Of a DNA stretch of 64,000 nucleotides, positions 9,829 to 18,570 are shown one piece after another (positions within the stretch are counted from its first letter, which is position 1; each line of letters begins with the position of its first letter). The translations under genes and the position numbers were made by a program. The DNA lies in contig LTDK01000068.1 in the NCBI GenBank assembly GCA_001642415.1, positions 1 to 64,000 on the forward strand. The letters are read 5' to 3'. A model generated the notes under the pieces. That model was given only the letters and a program-made list of their open reading frames with translations, ran no database searches and was not told where the DNA came from. This stretch comes from Nematocida ironsii. Taxonomy: Eukaryota; Microsporidia.

Positions 9829-12513
9829 TTAAGATATATCTGTTAAAGAAGTATCTACTGTCTTATTCTCTTTATGCTTAATTAATAGATTTTCAAGCAA
9901 AATCCCAAGTAAGTTTCTGTTATTAATCGTATTTCTAATACTTTTCTGAAGAATTGCATATTTTGGCACTATTTTCTGGTCTTTTAATTTATTAATTGAG
10001 ACATTACAAAACTTTTTACTAATCACAGCATTGGCTTTGTCATGGAATATTGTTATGTTTTCTATGTAATTGGCGTTATTAGAAGTAACCCACATTAAAT
10101 ATTCGTACTGTGCGGACAGAACAAGGCTTTTTGTTATATAATCATTAAATTCTGGTATGTTATACTTTTTTACATAACTATCTTCTGATAAATTGAAATT
10201 TACCATGAAATACCCCATGTACTTAGGTGTAATAGTATAAAACTCTAATACTTCATTGTTTTTAATAGTTTTTCTTTTAGGGATATAGCTATTTCCTACT
10301 TCAGAATAAATATTTTCTATTTTCAGGTTGCTTAAGTCAATAAATAACGAATCTGTGAGTATATTTGAAGATAATTTATCTGATTCTATTGTAATAATAT
10401 GCGCCATGACCTTACGCATCTTAGATATATCATATATATTGATTTGTTTTATATCATGGAATGATTCATTTACAGCATAATTAGCTAATACATCTATATA
10501 TAAACTGTTTAAAAACAAAGGAATAGGAATAATCTGATTATTCTTGTTATTATACGATTTATGCGTAAATATACAGAATAATAGATCAATATCACAATAT
10601 TCTTCATATAAACCAGTATTTATATAATAAAATACAGAAATATTTTGACTGTTACTAGATACATCTAATGGTACAATTATATCCTTATCATTATCAGAGA
10701 ATGACCAAGTACAATTTGATTGATCATAAACCAATCTAGAAATATGATCTATGTCTATGTTGTATAGATTAGAAATATGCCACTTAATCTGTTTTACACT
10801 ATTAAAGGCTTTATCTACAGGTATAAAAACAGGCATTAGCACTTGCTCGTCATTATCAACAAAATAAATCTGTAAAAACTCAACTGAATTACGTCCAGTA
10901 AGTTCTATTGTTGTATTAATTCTTTCATATTCCTGTGATACAGAATTATTAATTGTTTTCGGGATTGTGCATTTAATCAACCCTTCTTGTACAATTACAT
11001 TCTTTCCTAATACTTTAACATACTCTCTTTCTTTCTTAATAATACACTTACAATTCCTATAAAATTCACATAAAACACCATATAAGTAATTAAATACATC
11101 AATTTCTAATGATAAAATATGCTTACCCATGGGATTAAATATGGAATCAGAAATATCAAGTGATGAAATAATTGTTTTTATGTAAACATCTATTTTTTCT
11201 GTTTCTAATGTATCTTCTTCTTCTTTTTCAAAATTCTCCACTTGATTTGATATTCCTTTAATAAGATTATACAATTGAACAATAATTGTTTTTATGTTTT
11301 TGTTTGCTATGGGAATATTCTTTACATTTCCTATTTTTGAGATAATTTCAATTTTTGTTATTTTCTCATCTGATAATTTCTGACTCTTGAATATTTCTTC
11401 TATAACACTAATTGTGAATACATTTTTAAAATCATAAACTACTTCAGTCATACTTAAAATTGATAATATTGCCATATAAACTGATGAGTTCATATACTTA
11501 TTATGATGCATAGACATATAAATATTAGATAGTTTTATGTGTTCATTATAAAAAATACGTGTTCTTATGATAGATTCGCCCATTGTAATACCATTGCACT
11601 TTTCATATAAATTATAGCATGGTTTATGCTTATGTAGAGCGCGTTTCATTCTTTCGAATATATCTAATACGCTGTATACATTATCAAATAGATATACATT
11701 AGTAGATTTAATAGTTACTAATTCATTAATGAGGGTTTCAATGGATTTTGTATATGTATTAATTGACTTGTTAAGGAATCCTAGACAATTGTTCATAGAT
11801 TCACTTTTCTTTATATTTTTAAAATATGAATTAAACTCTTGTCTTAATTCATTCTTATTGGTTCTTGTAGTATTCCGGTCTACATCGATAAGTGCGTTCA
11901 ATCTGTACAGTTTTAAATTAATAAATTCTTGGTTTTTCTTGATTATATTGGTTACCCACACACCCTTATCAAACTTACACGGGATTTTATAGATTCTCTC
12001 AGCAGATTTTATGTACTCTGCCCTGCCCGTGAATATATTATTATATATAGTACTAATATCATCACGTACTGGACTACTTGATCTGCTCATGCTGGGCATA
12101 CTTATTTCATCATTATTGGATACTTCTGCTATTTGAAAATTATCATAATTTTCTTCATATATTAATTTATGACCGAATTGATGTCTATTTCCGGATCTAC
12201 CGCCTATGGGCACCCTCCAATTATCTGGATTACTATAGAACCTGTCTAGTTTTTCTTTTTCTTTCTCTACTTTTTCATCAAACTCTCTTGAGAACTTTTC
12301 ATATCTTTCTTTTTCTATATATTTTCTGTATCTATTTAAAATATCATTGCCACTATTATAAGTTCTATAACTATAACGCCCACAGCTTCTAAACATATTT
12401 GAATCTATTATGCCATATTTAGTCCCAAGTCCAAATCCAATAATTAGTAATACTGTAAAAATAATAACAATCGCTATGTCTTTTCGACTTATTCTTCTGT
12501 TTCTTTCTTCCAT
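9829..12513 (-). CDS. Large signal-anchor orphan protein, 894 aa
   Basis: 894 residues from the ATG at 12513; the longer frame begins at a TTG. A short basic N-terminus (EERNRRISRKD) is followed by one hydrophobic segment at about residues 12-30 and a very long polar region rich in Asn, Ile and Tyr. This fits a type II membrane or secreted protein. An Arg/Glu-rich region at about residues 50-115 may be coiled coil. No catalytic motif is visible. Base composition is more AT-rich than in the conserved genes, as is common for fast-evolving microsporidian orphan families. A host-facing role is possible, as for the large membrane/secreted families of Nematocida, but I cannot place it in one. Confidence 0.75.
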   Translation of the reverse strand: MEERNRRISRKDIAIVIIFTVLLIIGFGLGTKYGIIDSNMFRSCGRYSYRTYNSGNDILNRYRKYIEKERYEKFSREFDEKVEKEKEKLDRFYSNPDNWRVPIGGRSGNRHQFGHKLIYEENYDNFQIAEVSNNDEISMPSMSRSSSPVRDDISTIYNNIFTGRAEYIKSAERIYKIPCKFDKGVWVTNIIKKNQEFINLKLYRLNALIDVDRNTTRTNKNELRQEFNSYFKNIKKSESMNNCLGFLNKSINTYTKSIETLINELVTIKSTNVYLFDNVYSVLDIFERMKRALHKHKPCYNLYEKCNGITMGESIIRTRIFYNEHIKLSNIYMSMHHNKYMNSSVYMAILSILSMTEVVYDFKNVFTISVIEEIFKSQKLSDEKITKIEIISKIGNVKNIPIANKNIKTIIVQLYNLIKGISNQVENFEKEEEDTLETEKIDVYIKTIISSLDISDSIFNPMGKHILSLEIDVFNYLYGVLCEFYRNCKCIIKKEREYVKVLGKNVIVQEGLIKCTIPKTINNSVSQEYERINTTIELTGRNSVEFLQIYFVDNDEQVLMPVFIPVDKAFNSVKQIKWHISNLYNIDIDHISRLVYDQSNCTWSFSDNDKDIIVPLDVSSNSQNISVFYYINTGLYEEYCDIDLLFCIFTHKSYNNKNNQIIPIPLFLNSLYIDVLANYAVNESFHDIKQINIYDISKMRKVMAHIITIESDKLSSNILTDSLFIDLSNLKIENIYSEVGNSYIPKRKTIKNNEVLEFYTITPKYMGYFMVNFNLSEDSYVKKYNIPEFNDYITKSLVLSAQYEYLMWVTSNNANYIENITIFHDKANAVISKKFCNVSINKLKDQKIVPKYAILQKSIRNTINNRNLLGILLENLLIKHKENKTVDTSLTDIS

Positions 12514-12687
12514 TAAATACAAATATTTTAGACTTAAAAATAGTTTAATATAAAAATTGTTAAATTAAAAACTATTAACTGCCCAATTAAAAATAAATTG
12601 TACCCCTATTTGATTAATTAATATACTCAGTTGGTTACTCCCTTGTACATTATTAAGACACATTCAAATTTTTTATTATTCTCATCT

Positions 12688-12694
12688 TATATAG
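12688..12694 (+). promoter_or_regulatory. TATA-like box for candidate RNA
   Basis: TATATAG, about 25-30 bases upstream of the structured block at 12719, where a TATA box of an externally driven Pol III gene would be expected. AT-rich gaps make such a match common, so it counts only together with the terminator. Confidence 0.35.
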
Positions 12695-12718
12695 CTTCAA
12701 TTCCCAATTATACAGCTC

Positions 12719-12801
12719 TATAAGACTTCACAGGCGTGGGTGTGAGGCTTCCATGTTGGACATGGTTCCTCTCATACGATAGAAACCAACATGCTCTTAT
12801 A
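12719..12801 (+). ncRNA. Candidate structured RNA, probably Pol III type
   Basis: About 83 bases of roughly balanced composition inside a very AT-rich gap. The ends pair (TATAAGA 12719-12725 with TCTTATA 12795-12801). Inside, CCATG (12751-12755) pairs with CATGG (12761-12765), extended outward by GTGTGAG against CTCATAC. CATGTTGG (12752-12759) can instead pair with CCAACATG (12786-12793), giving two alternative folds. A TATA-like box lies upstream and a T6 run (12812-12817) follows. I tested for tRNA (no convincing T-arm), SRP RNA domain IV, and C/D boxes and found no match. It may be an snoRNA, an RNase P/MRP fragment or something new. Confidence 0.5.
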
Positions 12802-12811
12802 ACCAATAGAA

Positions 12812-12817
12812 TTTTTT
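12812..12817 (+). terminator. T6 run, possible Pol III terminator
   Basis: Six T residues eleven bases past the closing stem of the candidate RNA. On the opposite strand no comparable T-run follows the block, which favours plus-strand transcription. Confidence 0.35.
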
Positions 12818-12954
12818 AATATTTGTATAATAAATATTTTTAGTTTTAGTAAATAATTTATTATACATATCGCATTATTTTATTACTAATAAGCCAAACA
12901 AAAATAGAATCTTATTATGCTATTTGAGGGTTGTTTTGGGTTGTTTTGATATTC

Positions 12955-13443
12955 TTACTCTGAAAGCATATTCATAATAATAATGCTTATTGTAAGTATA
13001 AATACTGATAATGTTACATAGTATAGCTTTCTATAAGCATAATTTACAGATTGTACTTTCTTATTAATAGTTTCTAATTCACTCACCATCCGGTCACACT
13101 CCTTTACACAGGCAGTGCCGGTCTGTGCTTGTAGTTTTTCTATCTCAAGTAGTATAACCCTAATTGTGGTTTTGATTTCTTCTATGCTGCTTACTCTATC
13201 ATACAGCTCTAGAGTATTTGATTTTTCCTTCTCCATAAATATTTCCATCTTCTTAAGGAGATGCTCCCTCCTTCTCTCAATGCATTCTAGTATTTCATCT
13301 GGAAATATTCCCTCATCAACTGAGGCGGCTGATAGTTTCTGTGGGTTTAGTGTGTCGAATAGCGTCCCTGTTCCTCTTTTCACTGCATCTATTGTCTGTC
13401 TCATCTCAGGAACTATCTTCTCCATTCTAATTATTTTTTTCAT
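12955..13443 (-). CDS. Tail-anchored coiled-coil protein, SNARE-like layout
   Basis: 162 residues. A heptad-like helical region at about residues 60-135 leads into a single C-terminal hydrophobic segment (YYVTLSVFILTISIIIMNML) with almost nothing after it. That is the layout of a SNARE or another tail-anchored trafficking protein, but I do not see a clear zero-layer Gln or Arg, so the family is not assigned. The ATG at 13443 overlaps the stop of the preceding minus-strand gene as TAATG. A second Met at residue 7 (MEKIVPEM) is an alternative start that would remove the overlap. Confidence 0.65.
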   Translation of the reverse strand: MKKIIRMEKIVPEMRQTIDAVKRGTGTLFDTLNPQKLSAASVDEGIFPDEILECIERRREHLLKKMEIFMEKEKSNTLELYDRVSSIEEIKTTIRVILLEIEKLQAQTGTACVKECDRMVSELETINKKVQSVNYAYRKLYYVTLSVFILTISIIIMNMLSE

Positions 13444-13760
13444 TACGTGAATAGTCTTTTTCTTGACCGAGTCTCGGAAATATATTCTTCACTGGCGCCG
13501 TGCGGCGTGGGAGGGATGGTGATGTTGTGCTGTGGTGAAATATACACTAAATTCCTTTTGGGAGTATGAATCACCCTATCCGGCGTGCGAAGTACTTTTT
13601 CTTCTTTTTCTTTTGTAAATATTGGCATAATTTCTATTTCTTTATGTATATTAGGAAGTGTTTTTGACCTCTTTGATTGCCGTCTTTTTAGGGTGACTTC
13701 GGTTGACTTTATCCTTTTCAGATAGTTTGTTGTCCAGTGAGTCCTTTTCTTTTTCTCCAT
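13443..13760 (-). CDS. Small very basic protein, unrecognised
   Basis: 105 residues, rich in Lys, Arg, Thr and Pro, beginning MEKKKRTHWTTNYLKRIK. Several Thr-Pro pairs (RTPDR, HTPKR, PPTPHG) suggest a disordered, possibly phosphorylated nuclear or cytoskeletal protein. Its TAA stop shares a base with the next gene's ATG (TAATG at 13445-13441 on the minus strand). Eukaryotic genes rarely abut like this, so a frameshifted single gene, a dicistronic mRNA or independent transcripts with overlapping ends are all possible. Confidence 0.55.
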   Translation of the reverse strand: MEKKKRTHWTTNYLKRIKSTEVTLKRRQSKRSKTLPNIHKEIEIMPIFTKEKEEKVLRTPDRVIHTPKRNLVYISPQHNITIPPTPHGASEEYISETRSRKRLFT

Positions 13761-13825
13761 ACGCTTGATACTCTAAAAAATAAAAATGCTTGTTATATAT
13801 TACACTACGACTTAAATCATACAAT

Positions 13826-14086
13826 TTATTCTGAATTACTCTGTAGGTGACTAACCAATGATGATATTTCAATTATCCCATTAACTGTGGGTATTAAAGA
13901 AAGAACTTGATTTGCTTCTGTTAAGGTTAGTTTATCTCCCACTGTTGTAATTATTTTAATTAATTCACTTCTGGATATCTTTTCAGTCTGATCGATTGCT
14001 ATTTCCAATAAACCCTGCTTGAGCTCTTCTAGTGTCATACTTTGTTCTATCGGTGTGCTTGGTTTCTGTGTGCTTACGTACACCAT
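13826..14086 (-). CDS. Degenerate EF-hand protein, myosin light chain/calmodulin-like
   Basis: 86 residues. The pattern from residue 17 (TLEELKQGLLEIA) through SRSELIKIITTVGDKLTLTE to NGIIEISSLVSHL follows a C-terminal calmodulin or essential myosin light chain lobe: two helix-loop-helix units, with the diagnostic VGDKLT-x-xE linker and NG-x-I-x-x-x-x-L second hand. Calcium-binding acidic positions are mostly absent, so it probably binds a target helix (for example an IQ motif) without calcium. It is one lobe long, about half of normal. It may work with the actin machinery seen at 23-31 kb (inference). Confidence 0.6.
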   Translation of the reverse strand: MVYVSTQKPSTPIEQSMTLEELKQGLLEIAIDQTEKISRSELIKIITTVGDKLTLTEANQVLSLIPTVNGIIEISSLVSHLQSNSE

Positions 14087-14612
14087 AATATTAAAAAAGT
14101 TTTAGTATAAATTTATAGACATAGAAGATATAACAAAATATACCCTATAACTATGTATGCTTTGTTGGTTAGTACGCCTTCTACTCAATAATTGTGTTTT
14201 ATTTACTAATTAGTTGTATAATATAAATAATATTCATTTGTTGTGCTATATTACTTTTTCTATTTTAGTATAACTCGAATAAATTGAAATTTAAATTTCA
14301 AAGTATTCTTAAAATAAATAATATTCTGAAGTACTAATATACTTTAGTAATAGAAAATAATAAATAAATAGAAAGTGTTTATTTTTTGTAAGGCATTTTT
14401 GTACACATTTGAATTTTATTCATGAACATAATATGTTAAAATAGAATGTGTAAGATACAAATGATATTTATATAATTAGTGTATAACTACTGATTATAGT
14501 ATAAGCATTGATATCAGTATAATATAATTGCTGATATAATTAAATATCACTGTAATTTATATGATAATATCATTTTTATAAAAAAATCAAATAATTAAAG
14601 TATATAAGAGAA
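14087..14612. other. AT-rich gap, no gene seen
   Basis: Extremely AT-rich. There is one degenerate motif-like patch (TATAACTCGAAT near 14270). No open frame of note. Confidence 0.6.
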
Positions 14613-14636
14613 ATGGCAAACAGAAAAATACAATGA
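14613..14636 (+). CDS. Seven-codon upstream ORF
   Basis: ATG GCA AAC AGA AAA ATA CAA TGA. Its stop overlaps the main start as ATGA (14633-14636). If the mRNA begins upstream, ribosomes would meet this ATG first, and the overlap suits termination-reinitiation. If transcription starts after 14613 it has no effect. Confidence 0.3.
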   Translation: MANRKIQ

Positions 14637-14935
14637 TACCATACCCAAAAACGGAATTACCAATAAGCACAGTACAGTGGATAGGAGCACTAATATTAAT
14701 AATATTAGCTATTTCTATGATTATGTGCTGTTGTATATCCTCAATGAATAGAAAAGCAGAAATAAGATACAAGCACTTACTAAGCATTCTTGAGAAAGGC
14801 CAAATAAACAGTACAACTATTCCTATGAATAATACTACTGATCATGTAATTACATATGACCAGTTCATTAATGATAGCAAAAACACAGAAAAATCAAAGC
14901 ATCCAGCGAAAGCCGTTGAATATCCCAAAGTATAA
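14633..14935 (+). CDS. Single-pass membrane protein, 100 aa
   Basis: A short polar N-terminus with MIPYPKTELP, then a hydrophobic segment at about residues 14-37 (VQWIGALILIILAISMIM) ending in CCC, then a basic stretch (NRKAEIRYKH) and a polar tail with NTT and NDSKN. The Cys triplet at the membrane edge suits palmitoylation. The positive residues after the span suggest a type III, cytosolic C-terminal topology. No family is recognised. The ATG overlaps the stop of a 7-codon uORF. Confidence 0.6.
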   Translation: MIPYPKTELPISTVQWIGALILIILAISMIMCCCISSMNRKAEIRYKHLLSILEKGQINSTTIPMNNTTDHVITYDQFINDSKNTEKSKHPAKAVEYPKV

Positions 14936-15028
14936 GTAATTAGACTTTAATTTCGGATTATATTTATAAATAATAAATTATTTATTCTATTAAAAATTTA
15001 AATATTTTAATCAGAAAAAAAATAATTA

Positions 15029-15277
15029 ATGATGAAATTTAACGAAGAGAAGCTACAAAATAAATTAAATGAAATAATCAGAAGTAAAAGCAATAAGAGT
15101 ATAAATGACTACACAGAAGAAATATTAGAAGTAGTATTACACTACTATAAAAGAGAATTTGTATTTAAAGAGCAGTATGATTCTATAAGAAGATTTGGAT
15201 ACAATATGTTTATTTCGGAATTGGCAGATAAAATTAAAAGTTTAGATATTGAGTGTGTATATTATATCACTAGTTAA
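15029..15277 (+). CDS. Small helical orphan protein, 82 aa
   Basis: Mostly helical, charged, with MMKFNEEKLQNKLNEIIRSK at the start and a short hydrophobic end. No membrane span or known domain. It ends TAA one base before the ATG of the next gene (TAATATG, 15275-15281). The two frames differ by one, so the pair might be one gene split by a single frameshift or by an assembly error in an AT-rich stretch, or two cistrons. Confidence 0.5.
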   Translation: MMKFNEEKLQNKLNEIIRSKSNKSINDYTEEILEVVLHYYKREFVFKEQYDSIRRFGYNMFISELADKIKSLDIECVYYITS

Positions 15278-15278
15278 T

Positions 15279-16229
15279 ATGGTAATACAAAATACAGAAT
15301 TACTCATGGACAATATACAAAAAGCAGCGGATATGAAAATAGAAAGTGCTAGTGAAAAAGCAGCATATTATGATATGGTAAATGAAAATCATATAATTAC
15401 AGCACTTGCGTATTCATATAGGCCTAATTTCTTATACAATATTGTAAGGACTATAGATAGTAAGAGAATTGATGCTAGGCTAATTAATACAGATTGCCCT
15501 GCTATATTAGATAGCCTTTTTGAAATAGTTCCAAAGTTCGGATGTTCAAGGCTGCAGAGAGTATTAGATATACTATTACAGCATGGAGATAATCTTTCTA
15601 TGCTTAACCAGAATACTGAAGAAAATATGAAAAAGCTTGGATTGTCTCTTGATGATATTTATTCATTGCAATTATATACAAGAGCACAGCAATTTGATAG
15701 ATTTAATCTTATAAGAGAAATATATAATTCAATAGTCATTCAAGACATAAATGGCCATCAATACAATTTTATTGATATTCTGCCTAACCCAAGGCATCTA
15801 CAGAGGCTGACCAGCGAAAAACTTTTATCAAATAGTGACGAATGCATAAATCAGCTTATATCAGAGTTAAATATACTACTGACCACAGAAAGACTGTCTA
15901 TTAATGATTATGTACTGAAAAGTATTACTAATACATTAGAAGGCAGCAATGTGGATATAAACAAGTTTAAATCTAACGTAATGAAAACCTATTTAGAGTC
16001 TATAAAAGGCCAATTATCTAGGATTAGAGGTTTGCCCATTGCTCTTGACACATCAAATATAGAAAGCTCAGAGCGTGCAGAACCACAGCCAGCCAGCGTA
16101 TTCTGGAGTAGAATAATTAAGATGTCTTTCTTTGCGATAATTGGAATTCTTTTCTTGGAATTCTTGGGATGTGATGTATTAAGTCCGACTCAAGACTTGT
16201 TGGCTTCAATTATTTCTGGATGGTTTTAA
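15279..16229 (+). CDS. Tail-anchored orphan protein, 316 aa
   Basis: Starts MVIQNTELL at the ATG 15279; the longer frame begins at a TTG inside the previous gene and is rejected. The protein is helical and soluble up to about residue 275. A hydrophobic segment follows (WSRIIKMSFFAIIGILFLEF), then about 30 residues with a second weakly hydrophobic stretch ending in GWF, so it is tail-anchored or has a hairpin tail. No family is recognised. Similar in topology to the 1837-3078 protein, but without clear sequence similarity. Confidence 0.65.
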   Translation: MVIQNTELLMDNIQKAADMKIESASEKAAYYDMVNENHIITALAYSYRPNFLYNIVRTIDSKRIDARLINTDCPAILDSLFEIVPKFGCSRLQRVLDILLQHGDNLSMLNQNTEENMKKLGLSLDDIYSLQLYTRAQQFDRFNLIREIYNSIVIQDINGHQYNFIDILPNPRHLQRLTSEKLLSNSDECINQLISELNILLTTERLSINDYVLKSITNTLEGSNVDINKFKSNVMKTYLESIKGQLSRIRGLPIALDTSNIESSERAEPQPASVFWSRIIKMSFFAIIGILFLEFLGCDVLSPTQDLLASIISGWF

Positions 16230-16855
16230 TATAAAAATTGTATTTTTAGAATAAAACCAGAAATTCATTTTCAGCGTTTTTAGAATAAAATACAATTTCT
16301 CAAGAATAAACCAATTAAACAGGAAACTGTGCAATAATTGCACTAAATTCAATAAAAGAAGAAAACTATTTGCTGTCTAGTTTAATATCCAGAATATTTA
16401 TGAAATTATATATTTAAATAGTATACAAGTTAACTTTAAACACTCTGAGAACATGATACTACCATGAAGTTTATTCGTAATTCAGATAGTAATTTAATAA
16501 TGAACTACAATATTGCCAACTTTTTTCATAAAAATATAATAAGAGTTGACATAGTACCATGATAGTCATATTTACATAGAAATTATACTAAAATGAAAAT
16601 AATATTGAAGAGTTATTTTTATTCTAATTCTCATACTATCATACGATATGTCATGAACTATTAGTAATATTTGGATTATATCTTTACTTCTTAGTTTTTT
16701 CAACTGCCGAAATGGATAAGCATTCTTATTATAGGACCAAATCTAGCTTAAAACTTAAATTGATCATATTTTTCTATTCTAATTAACTGCAACTATCTAT
16801 TACGCATATTCCTTATATAAATAAACTCTTTTCCAACCCAAAAAAGCCGTGCATA
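16230..16855. other. AT-rich gap, no gene seen
   Basis: No frame worth calling. Direct repeats around TTTTTAGAATAAAA (near 16240 and 16276) follow the upstream stop and may hold polyadenylation signals. Confidence 0.6.
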
Positions 16856-17653
16856 TTATGCATGGAGTTTTTTCATAAACGCAGCTACTGGTGTCTTATT
16901 AATGTCAAAGTTGTATATAATAGATGCAATGTAGATTGCAAACATAACAGCGCAGTGTGCACCAATGATATATTCGTAAATCTGTCGCTTTCCAGCTCTG
17001 TTCATATAAATATCATATACTATTTTGATCATGAAAGCACACCCAAATATTTGAGGGATTCCCATGTACATTATAATGTCACTTTTTGCAAGAACCTTGG
17101 ACATCTTAATAATATTAATCCAGATCATAGTATTAATGCACTGTCCTATAAATAATGTTATTATAAATAGTATTACACCTAATATCCTTTGCCTAGAATT
17201 CTTACATATTAAGCATATAGAATCTTTCCATGCATTAACGCTGAATAGCATAACTATGATTTGTACTACAAATGTACTCACAAAAATACCAATTATAGAA
17301 AATACTTTTTCATTTGAAAATGATTTGCTGCTAAATAAATTAATTATGAAGTCCATTGCATCATATACCACATAATTAATTGATGTAAAAATCAATAAAG
17401 TACATATTGATGTCAAAACATAAAACATCACAGATACAAATAAATTTAAGCTGTTGTTGGACAACTTAGATGGCTTGTTTTTCTCTTCAGTCTTCTCTGA
17501 TATAGGCTCAGTAGTTGGAAAGTTGAGTATTGATGGGTATTCTTCTTCGCCATTAGTAACGTTTACTATCATGCGAGCCATTCTCATTATAGACTGTTTT
17601 ATATAGCTTAGTTCATTTAAGTTTCTCTTTGCTGGTCCCATTCCTTGATACAT
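16856..17653 (-). CDS. Multi-pass membrane orphan protein, 265 aa
   Basis: An N-terminal cytosolic part of about 80 residues (polar, Lys/Glu-rich) precedes four to five hydrophobic segments spread from residue about 83 to 250, separated by short basic loops such as KNSRQR and NRAGKRQ. No transporter signature is visible. An exact dispersed motif lies 30 bp upstream of the ATG. It neighbours two other small multi-pass proteins (18571 and 19773) and could be a diverged member of the same family, but the alignment by eye is not convincing. Confidence 0.7.
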   Translation of the reverse strand: MYQGMGPAKRNLNELSYIKQSIMRMARMIVNVTNGEEEYPSILNFPTTEPISEKTEEKNKPSKLSNNSLNLFVSVMFYVLTSICTLLIFTSINYVVYDAMDFIINLFSSKSFSNEKVFSIIGIFVSTFVVQIIVMLFSVNAWKDSICLICKNSRQRILGVILFIITLFIGQCINTMIWINIIKMSKVLAKSDIIMYMGIPQIFGCAFMIKIVYDIYMNRAGKRQIYEYIIGAHCAVMFAIYIASIIYNFDINKTPVAAFMKKLHA

Positions 17654-17682
17654 TATATTTCTAGCAAAAAAATTTAATTTAA

Positions 17683-17693
17683 ATAACCCGAAA
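17683..17693 (+). repeat. Dispersed motif ATAACCCGAAA
   Basis: Exact copy, 30 bases upstream of the minus-strand ATG at 17653. Relative to that gene it is inverted compared with the copy before Nfs1. Confidence 0.7.
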
Positions 17694-18193
17694 ATCAGAA
17701 AAATTTAAATACTGTAAGGCATAAATAATATTTTATTTTAATAAATTATGCATAGTTCACAAATACTAAAAATTTACTTTACCCATGCACAAAACGTAGA
17801 CAGATTTAAATTTTTTAGTATTCTCATATTATGCAAATTTATACATTCATATATAACATCTTTAGTTGATTTTGGATAGATGGTCACCATGATTCTACTT
17901 TTAATGTAGTTTGTTGTATGTTAAGACTAACATTTGTATAGCATGCCATGAGTTATCTGAATGTTTACATAAACATAACAGCACAGATTAAATCAGAAAT
18001 TATTATTGACACAATAAGTCAACATAAATTAAATTGATTATACAATCTATAAATACGTATACAAATTTAATAAAAGTCAAGAGTTTAGAATGCCTTTCCT
18101 AAGAAAACAACTATTATAATTCAAATATGTTTTTCATACATAAAATTATTGTATAATCAATACGAATTTTTATTAATATATACATTGTATGAA

Positions 18194-18204
18194 TTTCGGG
18201 TTAT
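18194..18204 (-). repeat. Dispersed motif, reverse orientation
   Basis: TTTCGGGTTAT, exact reverse complement of the motif, in mid-gap, about 370 bases from the nearest start codon. Confidence 0.7.
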
Positions 18205-18570
18205 ATCAATACATAAAGAAGACAGTTTCTTATATATTTTCATATTTAAGTCATATATAAAACACATTGTACTCTAAAATGACATAAATAGAATAAACTA
18301 CATTAGCATCCCTTGAATATATTTTAAATAATCCGAAATAATAAACTTTTTGCTAAAACTGAATATTTAATATGCCCAGGAAATATAATAATAATTTAAT
18401 TTATTTTTAGTCTATGACACTAAATTAGTCTATTAAAAAGTGACTAGTCTATACGTATATATAAGAATTATTTATAAATTAATTTAGTCTAATATTACAA
18501 CAAGTTTCTATGGAATGTAAAACAATTTGATGCTCTATGGAATATTAATATTATTGTTTTATTTTTATAC

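Larger units (their letters stand above)
12514..12954. other. Gap holding a candidate RNA gene
   Basis: AT-rich except for 12711-12806, which is annotated separately. GGGTTGTTTT is repeated twice in tandem around 12928-12947, just past the 3' end of the next minus-strand gene; it resembles the reverse complement of the dispersed AACCC motif. Confidence 0.5.
17654..18570. other. Long AT-rich divergent gap with motif copies
   Basis: No gene seen in about 900 bases. It contains dispersed motif copies at 17683-17693 (exact), 18194-18204 (exact, reverse) and 18328-18338 (ATAATCCGAAA, one change). Three copies in one gap is the densest cluster in the window. Confidence 0.6.

Noticed and set aside
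12719..12801. The structured block as a tRNA
   Set aside because: No 7-bp acceptor stem with a GGTTCRANNCC box; GGTTCC near 12764 is not followed by the needed bases.
13651..13872. 73-codon minus-strand frame between two small genes
   Set aside because: Overlaps the better supported 105-aa and EF-hand-like frames in another register.
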